Source: Sarcocystis neurona
Lineage: Eukaryota > Apicomplexa > Conoidasida > Eucoccidiorida > Sarcocystidae
Assembly (NCBI GenBank): GCA_000727475.1
Contig: KL647288.1
Coordinates: 1,763,890 to 1,827,889, forward strand
Length of the DNA stretch: 64,000 nucleotides
Reading direction: 5' to 3'
The stretch's first letter is position 1, and each line of letters begins with the position of its first letter. Positions 1-12,600 of the stretch are shown piece after piece. The notes below the pieces were generated by a model that was given only the letters and a program-made list of their open reading frames with translations, was not told the origin of the DNA and made no database searches. The position numbers were made by a program, and so were the translations under genes.

Positions 1-200
1 AAGAGCAGCAGGAGCAGCAGCAGCAGCCGGAGCAAGAGCAGCAGGAGCAGCAGCAGCAGCCGGAGCAAGAGCAGCAGGAGCAGCAGGAGCAGCAGCAGCA
101 GCCGGAGCAAGAGCAGCAGGAGCAGCAGCAGCAGCCGGAGCAAGAGCAGGAGCAGCAGGAAGAGCAGCGAGAGGAGGAGCAGCGACAAGAGCAACAGACA
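1..200. repeat. CAG-based minisatellite, 33-base unit
   Basis: CCGGAGCAAGAGCAG recurs at 27, 60, 102 and 135 (spacing 33, 42, 33, all multiples of three) within a CAG/GAG-rich stretch. It lies downstream of the last recognised CTL exon, so it may be intron, the C-terminal coding exon, or 3' flank. Confidence 0.85.
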
Positions 201-534
201 GGTCAGCAGAAGCTTGCGAGAAACTGTAGTCAAAATGTGCTGCACGTTTGCAGCTGCAGAGGAAGCGAAACAGCAGCAAAGGCGCAGCAGAAGAGTTCGT
301 TGTACCACCAGGAAGACCAGGAGTGATCCACTCCTATTCAACTCGACACATATATATATATTTAGATGTGTACACGTAAATATTTATCCACGTTCATATC
401 GATCTATACGTATAAGAAGCACGTGCACGCGGGCGTATAATTCCGCCTCCGCTCCCACAGATAATGAGTGTGCTTTTCGTAAGACAAGCAGTCCGACGAA
501 GCAGTTGAAGAAGAGAAGGAAGAGCAAGCCTTAC

Positions 535-663
535 CTGCAGCAGAGTATCTGCAGCAAAGCCAAAGAACTGCATGCAAGCGCTGGCCACGTGGAAAGAAAT
601 AAAGAAAGAGAAAGTCACTGGTGCTACTAGCGACGAGACCTGACTCTTGACGCCGGGAAGTCT
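535..663 (-). CDS. CTL gene exon 10 (membrane segment 10, FFGFAADTLLQ)
   Basis: Acceptor TTCTTCTGCAG precedes 663, directly at the end of a CTG tract. 43 codons, phase 0: RLPGVKSQVSSLVAPVTF, a membrane segment, then MQFFGFAADTLLQ. This matches the family's VPV...FFSVYxxAVDTLLLC end of the last membrane segment. Donor GTAAGG at 534. No following exon with the usual C-terminal tail was identified between 534 and 1. Confidence 0.85.
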
Positions 664-3600
664 CTGCAGAAGAAGCAGCAGCAGCAGCAACAGCAGAAGG
701 ACAACAGCAGCACACTCGCCTGGCAGAAGCAACACCAGCAGCAGCAGCAGGAAAACAGGGACAGCGGCCCGGCAGAAGCAGCAGCAGCTGCAGCGGGGAG
801 ACAGGAGCGCCGACCCGACAGAAGCCGCCCCATCAGCAGCAGCAGGACAACAACAACACCCTCGCCTGGCAGAAGCAGCAACAGCAGCAGCAGCAGAACG
901 GCAGCCCGCTGGCCCGGAAGTAGTAGTAGCAGCGGCAGAGACAGCAACAGCAGCAGCAGGAAAACGGCAGCCGCAGCGAAGCAGCAGCAGGAAGTGAAGA
1001 AGAATCATGTACCATTCTTCAACGGCGTTTCGTCCCGGCCCTGCCACTGCAAATGTAAATATATACGTATGCATACATGTCCTACGGAGATCAATTTATC
1101 GACACCTATTTGTACGTAGATGTATGACGCGCCTTCTACCATACACACGCCGGGAGTGGCGCCTGCCAATACGTTTTAAGCAACTACAAATAAAATATAT
1201 AGAGACGGAGACACGGAGAGACAGAGGGAGAGACACAGAAAGGCACAGAAATACATGAGCAAGAATTTGTGAAGATACATGTATATCCGCATAACGCTTT
1301 GGGCACGCGCAACGAGAGAGCCAGAGAAACAGAGGAAAAACGACATACAGGAGATACACCATGTACAACCCCATACACATACATATACAGATACGTACGT
1401 GTATATATAGATATATATATATATAGAGAGAGAGAGATATGTTTATATTTATCTATCTATATATATATATATGTATATAGATCTCAATACAGATATATAT
1501 ATATATATATGTATATACGAATGTCAGACATACAGCAGATGCAGCACGCCCAACCGTATATATATATACGTGTATATCAGACTATCAATATATATATATA
1601 TATACATACACATATACATATGCATATATATACATATGTACATACATCAGTCTACCGCTATACACGTGTGTATACATATATATACACATATCCCTATACA
1701 GATATGCAGATATATATATATATATATATGTGTATACGTATATACATACACACACAGATAGACGTATATATATAAATGTTAGGCATACAGGAGATACACC
1801 ACGTACAACCCCATACATATACATATAAATACGTATTTGTCGGTCTACCAATATATATATATATATACTGTTGGACACTCTGTGTCGGAAAGAAACGACA
1901 GATTTATATAGATACGTAGACATATATATATATATATATATGATGAGGGCGATATATGGAGAGATGGACAAGCATTTTTCCATAGGCGTATATATAAATG
2001 TATGTTTATTTCTTCCTACATTCATAGTTTGTGTGTGGAGGAATTGAAGACTTACAGGTAGAATCGCGTAGCAGCACCAGGAGACGAAGAGAGCGACAGA
2101 GAATTTCCCAAAGAGTTGAAGCAGCCAACCGGCTTGCCAAACAAATGCTGTTACAACAGGATTTCTGAAAGAATAAAACCGCATGCAGAAGAGACCTGCA
2201 ACAGACTTATCTTGCCAGCACGTACACACCTCTCACGACCTTCCCTTCAATTTTCTCGTCTTTCTCTCTTTCGGTTGCTCCTTTTGTTTATTATCGGTGC
2301 TGCTGTCCCCCCTCGCACGTTTATCATTTCCTCCCGCTGCTGCTGCCGCTGCTGCTACTGCTGCCGCTGTGACGCGTCGGCCGGCAAAATGAGGAGACCC
2401 GTGGCGTCGTCGCGCGCCTTTCGTCTTCCTGCTGCTGCTCCCTTCTCTCTCCAGAGGTCACCTGCCTGTTTCCTGCTGCTGCTGCAGCTGTGTGCGTGTA
2501 CCATTGCTACATGCTGCTACTGCTGCTTGCACCGCCGATCAAGGTCCTCGGCGTGATGCTGCTGCAGCAAAGCTCCTGCTGCTCCACCCCCGCAAAAGTT
2601 CCCCTTCGTCTCTCAGATACGTGTTTTTCCTCCCTGTCCCATCGCCTTCTCTCGCTATATATATATACATACGCGTAGACAGGTATGTACCTCTAAATGT
2701 TTATCTATATATATGTACATATATGTCTCTACGTATCTCCTTCTCGCGATCCATATATACATATTTACGCGTATATATATATATACACACACGCATACAT
2801 ATTTACGGATATAAGGATGCATATATATATATATACATGTATATATACGTTAGTACGGATACAAGTATAAATATGTATCTATCTCTCTCTACATACACAT
2901 ATATATACGGATGTATATGTATAAATATATATATGTGGTTAGGCATATACATATACGTATATATATCTATATATGTATATATGTGTACGGACACATGTGT
3001 GTATATATACACATACATATACATATATATGCATCTCCAGATATGTGTACAAATGTATATATATATATATATATCTACGGATATCTCAACGTATATATAG
3101 TTGTATGTAAACACATACATATCTACGGACGCAAGTATATATATATATATATACCGACTAGACGCATATATACGTATACAAGTATATATATTTAGATTTC
3201 CGCGTTTTCCGTTAATTCGTCCCCTTTCGTTGTACACACATGCTTTCCACTCTTTGTTTCTCCCTGTGTGTGTCTCTGTCTCTGCGTCTTTATCTCTTTT
3301 CTCTCTTTCTCTGTGTATTCACGTGGATATGTGTGTGTGTGTTGTTAATGACGTCCTTTTGTATTCCTCTCTTTTCTGTATATATAGAACGAAGAAGTTG
3401 TCCTTTTCTCTCCAGCGCAAGACAGCAGAGGCAATGCAGACGGCAGGCAAATGCGTGAAGACCCCTCTTCTACCAGGCGCATATCTCTGCGTCTCCTTCT
3501 CTTCCTCTCTGTGCAGATATATACGATACTGTGTGTATGTAAATCTTTCTCTTCCCATAGATTCGCACTCACATATATGCACGTGGATACTTTTCGGTCC

Positions 3601-6600
3601 TTTTCCTGCTCTTTTCCTCTTCCTCTTCCTCAGTCCACACATATGTAGTATTTCCTCCCCGTCCACACATACACACGTATATATGTATTTCCTCCTATTC
3701 CTGCTGCGTACGTATATGTCCTTCTCTTCCCGTTGATACGCACACGTACGCACGCACCTCTCGATATGTTCTCCTCGCCTTCTCTTGGTCTCTTTTCCTG
3801 TCCACACACATGGAATTCCCCGCTATTCCTCCTGTGTGTGTATGTGTGCGTATACCTTTTCCTCTCCATATATACACATCTACATGTATGTGTGTATTTC
3901 TCGGCATGTTTAGCTTCTCTTTCGCTTCTTCTCTTTCTCTCCTTCTGGAAGAAAATGGGGAAAGTCGTCTGTACAAATGCAAGTGTCGACGACGTACGCG
4001 ACGGAGCAACGGCATTGCCATGCGGTGTTACCCCTAACAATTTCTCTCCCCTTTCTCTAGAAAATTCCTACACGTTTCTTTAGGCACCTTCTTATCTCAC
4101 ATATTGAATACACACTCAAAAATATACATCCACAGAAAAAGACACAAGTTCACATACACATAGAGAGACACAGAGAGACACAGAGAGACAGGGAGACGCG
4201 GAGAAAGTCTGTGTGCTACACTTACATATATATATCGGTAGAAATATGTTTTCTATATCATAGGAAGAGCATATACTCTATAGGAAACACACAAGTCCAC
4301 GTATATATATAGGTGTGTAAAGAGAGAGAAAGACAGAGGGAGAGATATACAGGGAGAGTCCTTTCGTTGCGTCTACATATGTACATCCATACAGGTATGT
4401 ATATTTTCTACATATATGTGTGGGAAAATATTTTGTAGAGATAGGAAGAAAAGAGACAGACAAAAAGAGAAAGAAAAAGAGAAAGAAGTAGTCAATCTAC
4501 GCCACACACACATATACGCCTGGTACACGTACGGCACCGGTGCACCGTCTGCTTACCTATTCCATATAATCACCGCACACGCGTATACATCCATGTACAT
4601 ACCTACTTTCTTTCACAAATCTATACGTATTATATGTATGTATAGGTTTTACACGAATATACGTATATCAACAGATGTATGATGTAGATATGCGTTTACA
4701 CACATGCAGTCGAGAGGAAAAAGAGAGGAAGACGCACAGCAGGAAGGACGCACAGGTGCAGTCACACTCACAAAGGCCCGCCCGTATATATACAAGACGT
4801 ACATCGGCAACTTCGAGAACGAATAGAGAAGTGGCCTACGTCTTTTGCAGCTTATCCGGTTCTACTACTGCGAGTATGGGCAGAGACGAAGGAGTAGAAG
4901 AATCTGCAGCAGCAGGCAAATATCTGCAGAAACACGTCTATAACATCTACCCGTGCACCCGTCTCTCTCTCGCTCGGTAGATATACAGACGTGCCTCTTT
5001 TACGTCTGTGAGTCTGTTGCGTATAGAGACGGGGCAACTGCGTCTCCACATATGCGTGGGCGGATTAATACTCCCATATACATATGTACGTATGTACGTA
5101 TATATTTATATGTGTATGTTTACTCCACAGCATGCAGCAGTACCGCGCTGCTGCTATTCGTTTGTCCCCGTTTCACAGGGAAAACAGAGGCAGCCTTTTA
5201 TTTCTCCCGTCCTTTTCCGTACTACTACGAGAGACAAGGAAAGACAGGGGAAGAGATAGGAAGAGAAACGGTGGACAGAGCAAATTGTCGTAGCACAGAA
5301 AATAGACACGTCTTGAACAGGCAGTCGTCTGTAGACACACGGAAGAAAACGACGACAAAAAGCACTCCATCACTTCATATACACACCTACGTGTATACTC
5401 TCCCCTACAGGTACACGTGCCTACACAAACGTATACATATATAAGTGTGTGCATGCATAGATATATATGGAAAGAAAGTGAGGGGACAACAAAAGAGAGA
5501 CACAAAAAGATATGGAGAGGCCACACACGCAGTCCACACGCATATATATGGAGATCTTCTCTGTGTGCCTCTTCCTCTTGCAGCTTGCATCCCATTCACA
5601 TGAAATCTCTGCGTAGCCTTCTTTCGTTCGATGACCCCATCTATAAAATTTCTCTCGAACCTACGTCTTCCGCTCTGTCTCCTTCACTCTGTCTCTCGCT
5701 CGTTCTACACATATACATATGAGTGTGTATACTTGTAAGCATCTACACACGAGCGTATAGAAATGTATTATATGTGTAGATACACAGAGAGAGAGACATA
5801 TGCAGATATAGAAGTTTCTCTTGACTTTCTTCCTCTCCTTCTCCCTTTACATATATCCAAGCAGACGAATATACACACGTTGAGTATCTTAGTGGCCCTT
5901 CTCTGCTTCTTCGGGCACGTATGACCGAGGGACCTGCACGTGTTCCGGACAAGAAGAAATTCGGGGGAGATGCACACACCTGCCGACGGAGGCGATTCCT
6001 GTGCGAGCTGCAAGCAGCAGAGGCTGCCCGAGCAGTGCGACGAAGATGTACGCTGTTGAAGAGAGGCGGCTGATGGGCGTGTAGAGACTGGCGAAGAAGT
6101 TCCCGACGTGCGCCAAAATTCTGCAGCAACCCGCCAAAAGAGAAGAAAAAGTGCCTCTTCTCTGCCCGGCTCGAAGACATCGTCGCAACTGCGTCACAGC
6201 TCCACGAATTTACTCCGAAGCGGACGTGGGGAACCTCCACGTCCTTCCGGAGACGGGGGGAGAGACACGGAGACGGGGAGGGACACGAGGACGGGGAGAC
6301 ACGGACACGGGGAGACGGGGAGACACGGAGACGGGGAGACGGGGGGAGACACGGAGACCGGGAGAGACACGGAGAGGGGGAGGGACACGGAGAGGGGACG
6401 GGAAAAGGGGGGAGACACGGCTAGTGAGAGACACGCACACCAACATAGAGGGGGAGAGAGAGAGAAACGACCGGAGACGGCACATACAGACAGAGAGACG
6501 GAGAGAGGCAGAATGAGAGGAGACGGCTGGTGAGAGACAGGCAGAGAAAAGAAGGAAAAGGAGAGAGGAAGAAATCCAGGCGAGAATATACACAGACAGA

Positions 6601-9600
6601 CACACATATACAGAGACGCGGGTGGCCACAGGAAGACTCACACACCTACGTACATGTGCCTGTACTCACTCCTTCGAAACACGTCCGCATGCATGTATGT
6701 GATGCACATATGTATGTGTGTCTCGTAAGTTTATATGCAGCCGCTTTTGAACTTGGTTCATCATATGCAGAGTTGTATACATGTAGTGTATTGATGGGTG
6801 TGCATCAATACATCATTTAGCCACAAATGTACTTCACACACATACAGAAGCACGACACACACACACACATATACAAATATACATATATATGACGCATATA
6901 TATATGTACACATATATATACACGTGGGGAAATATGTATGTATAGCCTTGTAAATTTGGGAGATAGAATTACAGAAGCATTACTACTGATGAGAAATAGA
7001 TACGTTAATGTAGGAGCGTGGAAACAGCTCTGACAACCAAAGACTCTATACCCGAGAACTGGCAAAGGTCCATGTACATACACCTATACGAATATGTGTG
7101 TGCATGCGCGCTGAGCCATGAGAATGTAAAGGCAGATACAAAGGAAGTTCCACGTTTGCATCTTAATCAAGAAAAAGTGAGGAAGCCACGAACATCCACC
7201 GAATACCACGTTCTTTCTTCTTTAGAGGACAACTCTATCCATCCGTCTCTCTCTCTCTATGTGTGCGTGTGCATGAAGCCATGGGTGTCCACACACTACT
7301 ACTTTGAAGAGAACAAATATCTATCTATCCACACGTGTATACAAATGCACCTTTACATGTATATATATATGTGTGTGCATACATGCGCGTATACAAAGAA
7401 GAGTCACAGCGATACCTCCTACCCAGAGACAACGACGTTTTCATATAATACAGGAGAACCTCCTAGGACGGCAACTATCAACAGATATCTTCTAAGTTGA
7501 CGAGTTCTATTTGTATTTGATGACACAAATATACGTGCAAATAAATTTCTACTCCAAAAGAAGCGACGACGTAGTACTGCGTTGATGCCCGTGGCTTCAT
7601 GCGTATATTTATATATGCGTGTATATATACATATATATGTATATGTATATATATGGATAGATTTTTTGTTCAAAAAGAATGGACAACGTAGTACTGCGTC
7701 GATGCCCAAGACCTCATCCGCATATATATATAATGTACATGTGTATATATATATGGATAGATAGAGTTTTTGATTGACAAGAAGGGACAGCGTAGTATTG
7801 CGTTGATGCCCGTGGCTTCAAGCGAGAAAATATATACATACGTATATACGTATGAGTAGATTTTATAGCGAAGACGGGAAAACGTAGTCCTGTGCGGATG
7901 ACCCTGGTTTCCTCATTGGTTGTTGATCGAGATTCAAAGATCGAGCTTTCTCTGCATATGTCTCTCTACGTAGAATCCTTCCCTTTAACACAGACGCAGC
8001 AGCTCAGGAACTCATAAATGGGACTCTTTTCGTCTTCCCCATGAAATAAAAAGAGAAACGAACTTCGACAACATCTACCTAAATTTATAAATACACGGCT
8101 GCCGTCTTTGGCTCAGCGCACCTCACATACACACACATATTCACGAGACACACAGAGAGAGAAGAGAAGACCAAGACGGGCAGCAAAAGAGAGGGGGACT
8201 GCAAAAAAAAAGAGAGGAAGTCCCGCATATTTTATTTCACATATATCGTTGCCGTAGATCATTTCTTCAGGCAACTCATACGTACACACTACACACACAG
8301 AAATGTTTGGAAGGCTCTTTTGCAGAGGTGGAGCATCCTGCCCGTCTCCTGGACGAAACGCGGAACCGTCCAATTGTGGGCTGCCGAGGTCAAGTGGCCA
8401 CTACACCTCAATCCGCCATACAAATCCACCTACACATGTACGTAGACTCACGCACATACATATATATAGACATATTCTTCTCTTTGCATCTTGAGCAACC
8501 AGCGAGAATCCGCTTGTGTAGACGCACATATATATACATATATGTGTATACATAAATATTTATACAAGTAGATACTTACATATATACACACACATGCATA
8601 TACATATACATATGTATATGCATATGTACGTCTCTCAGCGTGGCTTTACATGATATGGTAGGGACCCGCTAACAAGTTGAACGAAATTGATTTCATTCGT
8701 TATATGTACGAGTCCGATATATATATATATATATATGGATAGATACATGTGTATGTATTTGTTTATATGTTAAATATAGATATGTATCTATAAATACGTG
8801 TGTATACATATGGATTTGTTTGTATGTGAAACACAGATGTATGCATATATGTATATGTATGCATATACATATATATCTTTGTCTTTATATGAAATATAGA
8901 TATACTGATATATATGTATCCATATACACATATGTATTTATATTCGTCTATATGTGATATATATATATATATACAAATAAATTTTGCGGTTTTGATATAC
9001 CTGACGAAGAATGACTGCGTTCGGCGAATCCGGCGACGTTTGCTCCACTGTAAAAGAAATTTGAGCATCTGCACGGCTGTTGAACGGGCAGCGCGCAAAG
9101 AGATGAGAAACGTAAGGGAAATGTCTTCTTGTTGAAAAAGCATATATAGAAATTTGCCCTCAGACGAGTGATACTGCACGCGTTATTTTCTGTACAGATA
9201 AACGTGTCCCACTCCCCCTACGTCTACTGCCACGCAGCAAGAGCAGCAGCAGCAGTTGCAGCAGCAGTTGCAACAGCATCGTCCTCAGAGCAGCAGCAGC
9301 AGCCGCAGTTGCAACAGCATCGCCACAAGAGTAGCAGCTTCAGTGTCGCCAGAAACGCAGCAGCAGCTGCTGCTGCAGCCTCGCCAGGAGAGGAGCAGCA
9401 GCGGCAGTTGTTGTGGTGCCGCCAGAAGAGCAGCAGCGTCGCGAGCAAAACAGCGGCACCGCCAGAAGAGGAGCAGCAGCAGCAGTTGCAGCAGCACCGC
9501 TAGACGAGGAGCAGCAGCAGGACAAGAAAGTAACATCAGCACCAGAATTCTACAGTGAGAAGCAGCAGAGGCCCGCGTGCAGGTGGTGGAGAACGTACAG

Positions 9601-12600
9601 GTGAGAATAAGACCGCCGAAGGCAGCAGAGCCGAGGTGGTAACGAAAGACAACCCGCGCTGCTTCTGACGCCTTGCTGTTCAGCAGCTCCTTGCGGTCTG
9701 CATGCGAGCAGCAGCCGCGCAACACAAACGGCAGAAACCTGCTCCACATGTTTATGTACGTCCTCTTCGCTTTCCCTCCTTCTTCTCCTTCGCGCCGCCG
9801 TCCAAGTGCTGGGCTGCTTCTTCCCTGCTGCTGCTGTGCTGCCGGCACCAGCGCTACTGCTGCGCTTGCTGGGACGAGGGCTGCTGCTTCTGTCACTGCA
9901 GCTCCTCCTTCTACATATGGTATATATATGTACATATATGCAAAGACAGACTCCTACACATATATACGTGTTATTACTTGTATATACGCGCCGATAAATG
10001 TAAATACGTATTCACGCATACAGAGACAGCGTGGCTTTCAATACACATACATAAGCCTTGATATATAACGATCTTTACATATATATATATATATGATTAC
10101 CCAGTACATACATACAGACATATACACATATTTGGCCGACATATATATATATATATTCAGTTCGCCTGAATATATACGCATGCACGAGTCTTTACATATA
10201 ACGATCATTACATATATATATACACACACACAAATCTCCATATACAACGACTTTTATATATATATGTATATTTTTGTGTACATATATATGCATACGCATA
10301 TAATCACGCAGTATATACATATATATATATATTGAGTTAGCGTACATATATGTATATATATACATATATATATATCTTTGTTTACCCATCCCCATGCCCG
10401 TTTTCCGGTATGCGTGTCACGATTCGCACAAAAATGCGTGCTACTTTTTTTCTATGAATACACACACACACATACACGTATATATACATATGTATATATA
10501 TATATATTAACAGAGAGAGAGAGGCCTCAGCCGAGAGCCATGCATGTATCTTTGTTGCAGAGACACATACATATACACACACGTATGTATATATATATGT
10601 CTCTTTCTTTCTCTGCCGTGTATGTATCTTTGTTGCAGATATACATACATATGCACATATATGTGGACACACATGTATTTCTTTCTAAGACATCTACGTG
10701 TATGTATGAATCTCTCTCTTTATCTCTTTACACTTAAAGAGAGAACAGTGAGAGAATCGGTAACATACCACTCTACACATACTGCTTCCAGATGTCCACA
10801 GATATCCATCTATTTATCTGTACATATATATATATATCAACGACATATAGAGAAGTGTCGACGTGTTTCGTGAGGGTGGTGTATATAGAGAGAACCGACC
10901 AGGAATGCGCCGTGGCATGAAGTACCACGCCGAAGCGTAGTATGAGATGGTCATCCGGCAAACTGCGTTGAAGAAGGCTGCAGTCCACAGTGCGACGAAG
11001 AGAAGGAAGAAGAGAAGAAGAAGAGAAGACCAGGATAACACAGGGAAACGAATCCACGGGCTTGCTGTCGGCAGACACGACGCCAGCGGCAGCGGCGGGA
11101 TCCATCCTGCAGCGAGAGAGAGAGAGAGACAGGAGAAAAAACGGACGACGGCAACAGCAGCAACAGCAGCAGCAACAGCAGCAGCAACAGCAGCAGCAGC
11201 AACANNNNNNNNNNNNNNNNNNNNNNNNNNNNNNNNNNNNNNNNNNNNNNNNNNNNNNNNNNNNNNNNNNNNNNNNNNNNNNNNNNNNNNNNNNNNNNNN
11301 NNNNNNNNNNNNNNNNNNNNNNNNNNNNNNNNNNNNNNNNNNNNNNNNNNNNNNNNNNNNNNNNNNNNNNNNNNNNNNNNNNNNNNNNNNNNNNNNNNNN
11401 NNNNNNNNNNNNNNNNNNNNNNNNNNNNNNNNNNNNNNNNNNNNNNNNNNNNNNNNNNNNNNNNNNNNNNNNNNNNNNNNNNNNNNNNNNNNNNNNNNNN
11501 NNNNNNNNNNNNNNNNNNNNNNNNNNNNNNNNNNNNNNNNNNNNNNNNNNNNNNNNNNNNNNNNNNNNNNNNNNNNNNNNNNNNNNNNNNNNNNNNNNNN
11601 NNNNNNNNNNNNNNNNNNNNNNNNNNNNNNNNNNNNNNNNNNNNNNNNNNNNNNNNNNNNNNNNNNNNNNNNNNNNNNNNNNNNNNNNNNNNNNNNNNNN
11701 NNNNNNNNNNNNNNNNNNNNNNNNNNNNNNNNNNNNNNNNNGCAGCAGCAGCAACAGCAGCAGCAGCAACAGCAGCAACAGCAGCAGCAACAGCAGCAGG
11801 AACAGCAGCAGGAACAGCAGCAGCAACACAGAGAGCAGGAGAAAAAGATGAAGCAACGGGAAAGGTGTAGAGAAGCAGCAGGGGAGGGGAAGCAGCACTC
11901 GAGTCGCGTGGGGATTGAAGAAGAAAATCGAGGAAAGAAAAGGGCCGAAGAAGACAAACAAGGAAAGAGAAGGAAAGAGAAAAATCTGGTAAAAGTCGCC
12001 TCATAGAAGAAGAGACACACACACACACACATACGCACACACACTTCTATATATATAAATACACATGCGCATGCATATATCTGCATATATGTGGGGATGC
12101 TGCGCAACGTGGGCGAGGCAGGGAACGACGGTGACACAGCGAGACACGAAGAGAGGGAGACGGAGACGGAGAGGGAGACGCAGGGAGACAGGAAGGGAGG
12201 GAGACGGAGACGGAGAGGCAGACGCAGGGAGACAGACATACAGAGAGGGATATAAAGATGAAAAAAAATAAATAGTTCTTTTTTACGTACAGGAAGAGGG
12301 AGAACCAAAAGGGAGGGGCGGGCAGAGAAGTGAAAACGGGAGGAAAACAAGAAGAGGCAGCCACACAGCACGAGACGAGAAGTAGACACCAAACACACCT
12401 ACACACATACAGAGAAAAGTGAGTTTCTGCAGACACCAAAACTCTCAACAGAAAGCTTGTCTCAGGTCCACGAATACGTATATACGGATACATATACATA
12501 CACGTACGTATATATACATATATATCATATATATACTTTATATATATACCCTGTATATATGTGTATATACGTATGTACACGTGCATGTGAAGCCTACCAA

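Noticed and set aside
1..200. CRISPR-like regular spacing of the minisatellite
   Set aside because: Units are contiguous triplet DNA without unique spacers, in a eukaryotic context.
1269..1775. Tyr/Ile-rich open frames (also at 2492-3237, 12639-13078, 51527-52100 and similar)
   Set aside because: They are translated TA/CATA microsatellites (YIYIY patterns) with no protein features.
6194..6641. Ser/Val/Pro/Arg-rich frames over the GGGGAGAC repeat
   Set aside because: Composition effect of the minisatellite; it would also conflict with the exon 8 acceptor.
10773..12398. Long open frames with Cys, Gln, Leu or Ala runs on both strands across the N gap
   Set aside because: They result from a stop-free CAG/CTG repeat and undetermined bases. 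The only supported coding part here is CTL exon 5 (11106-10900).
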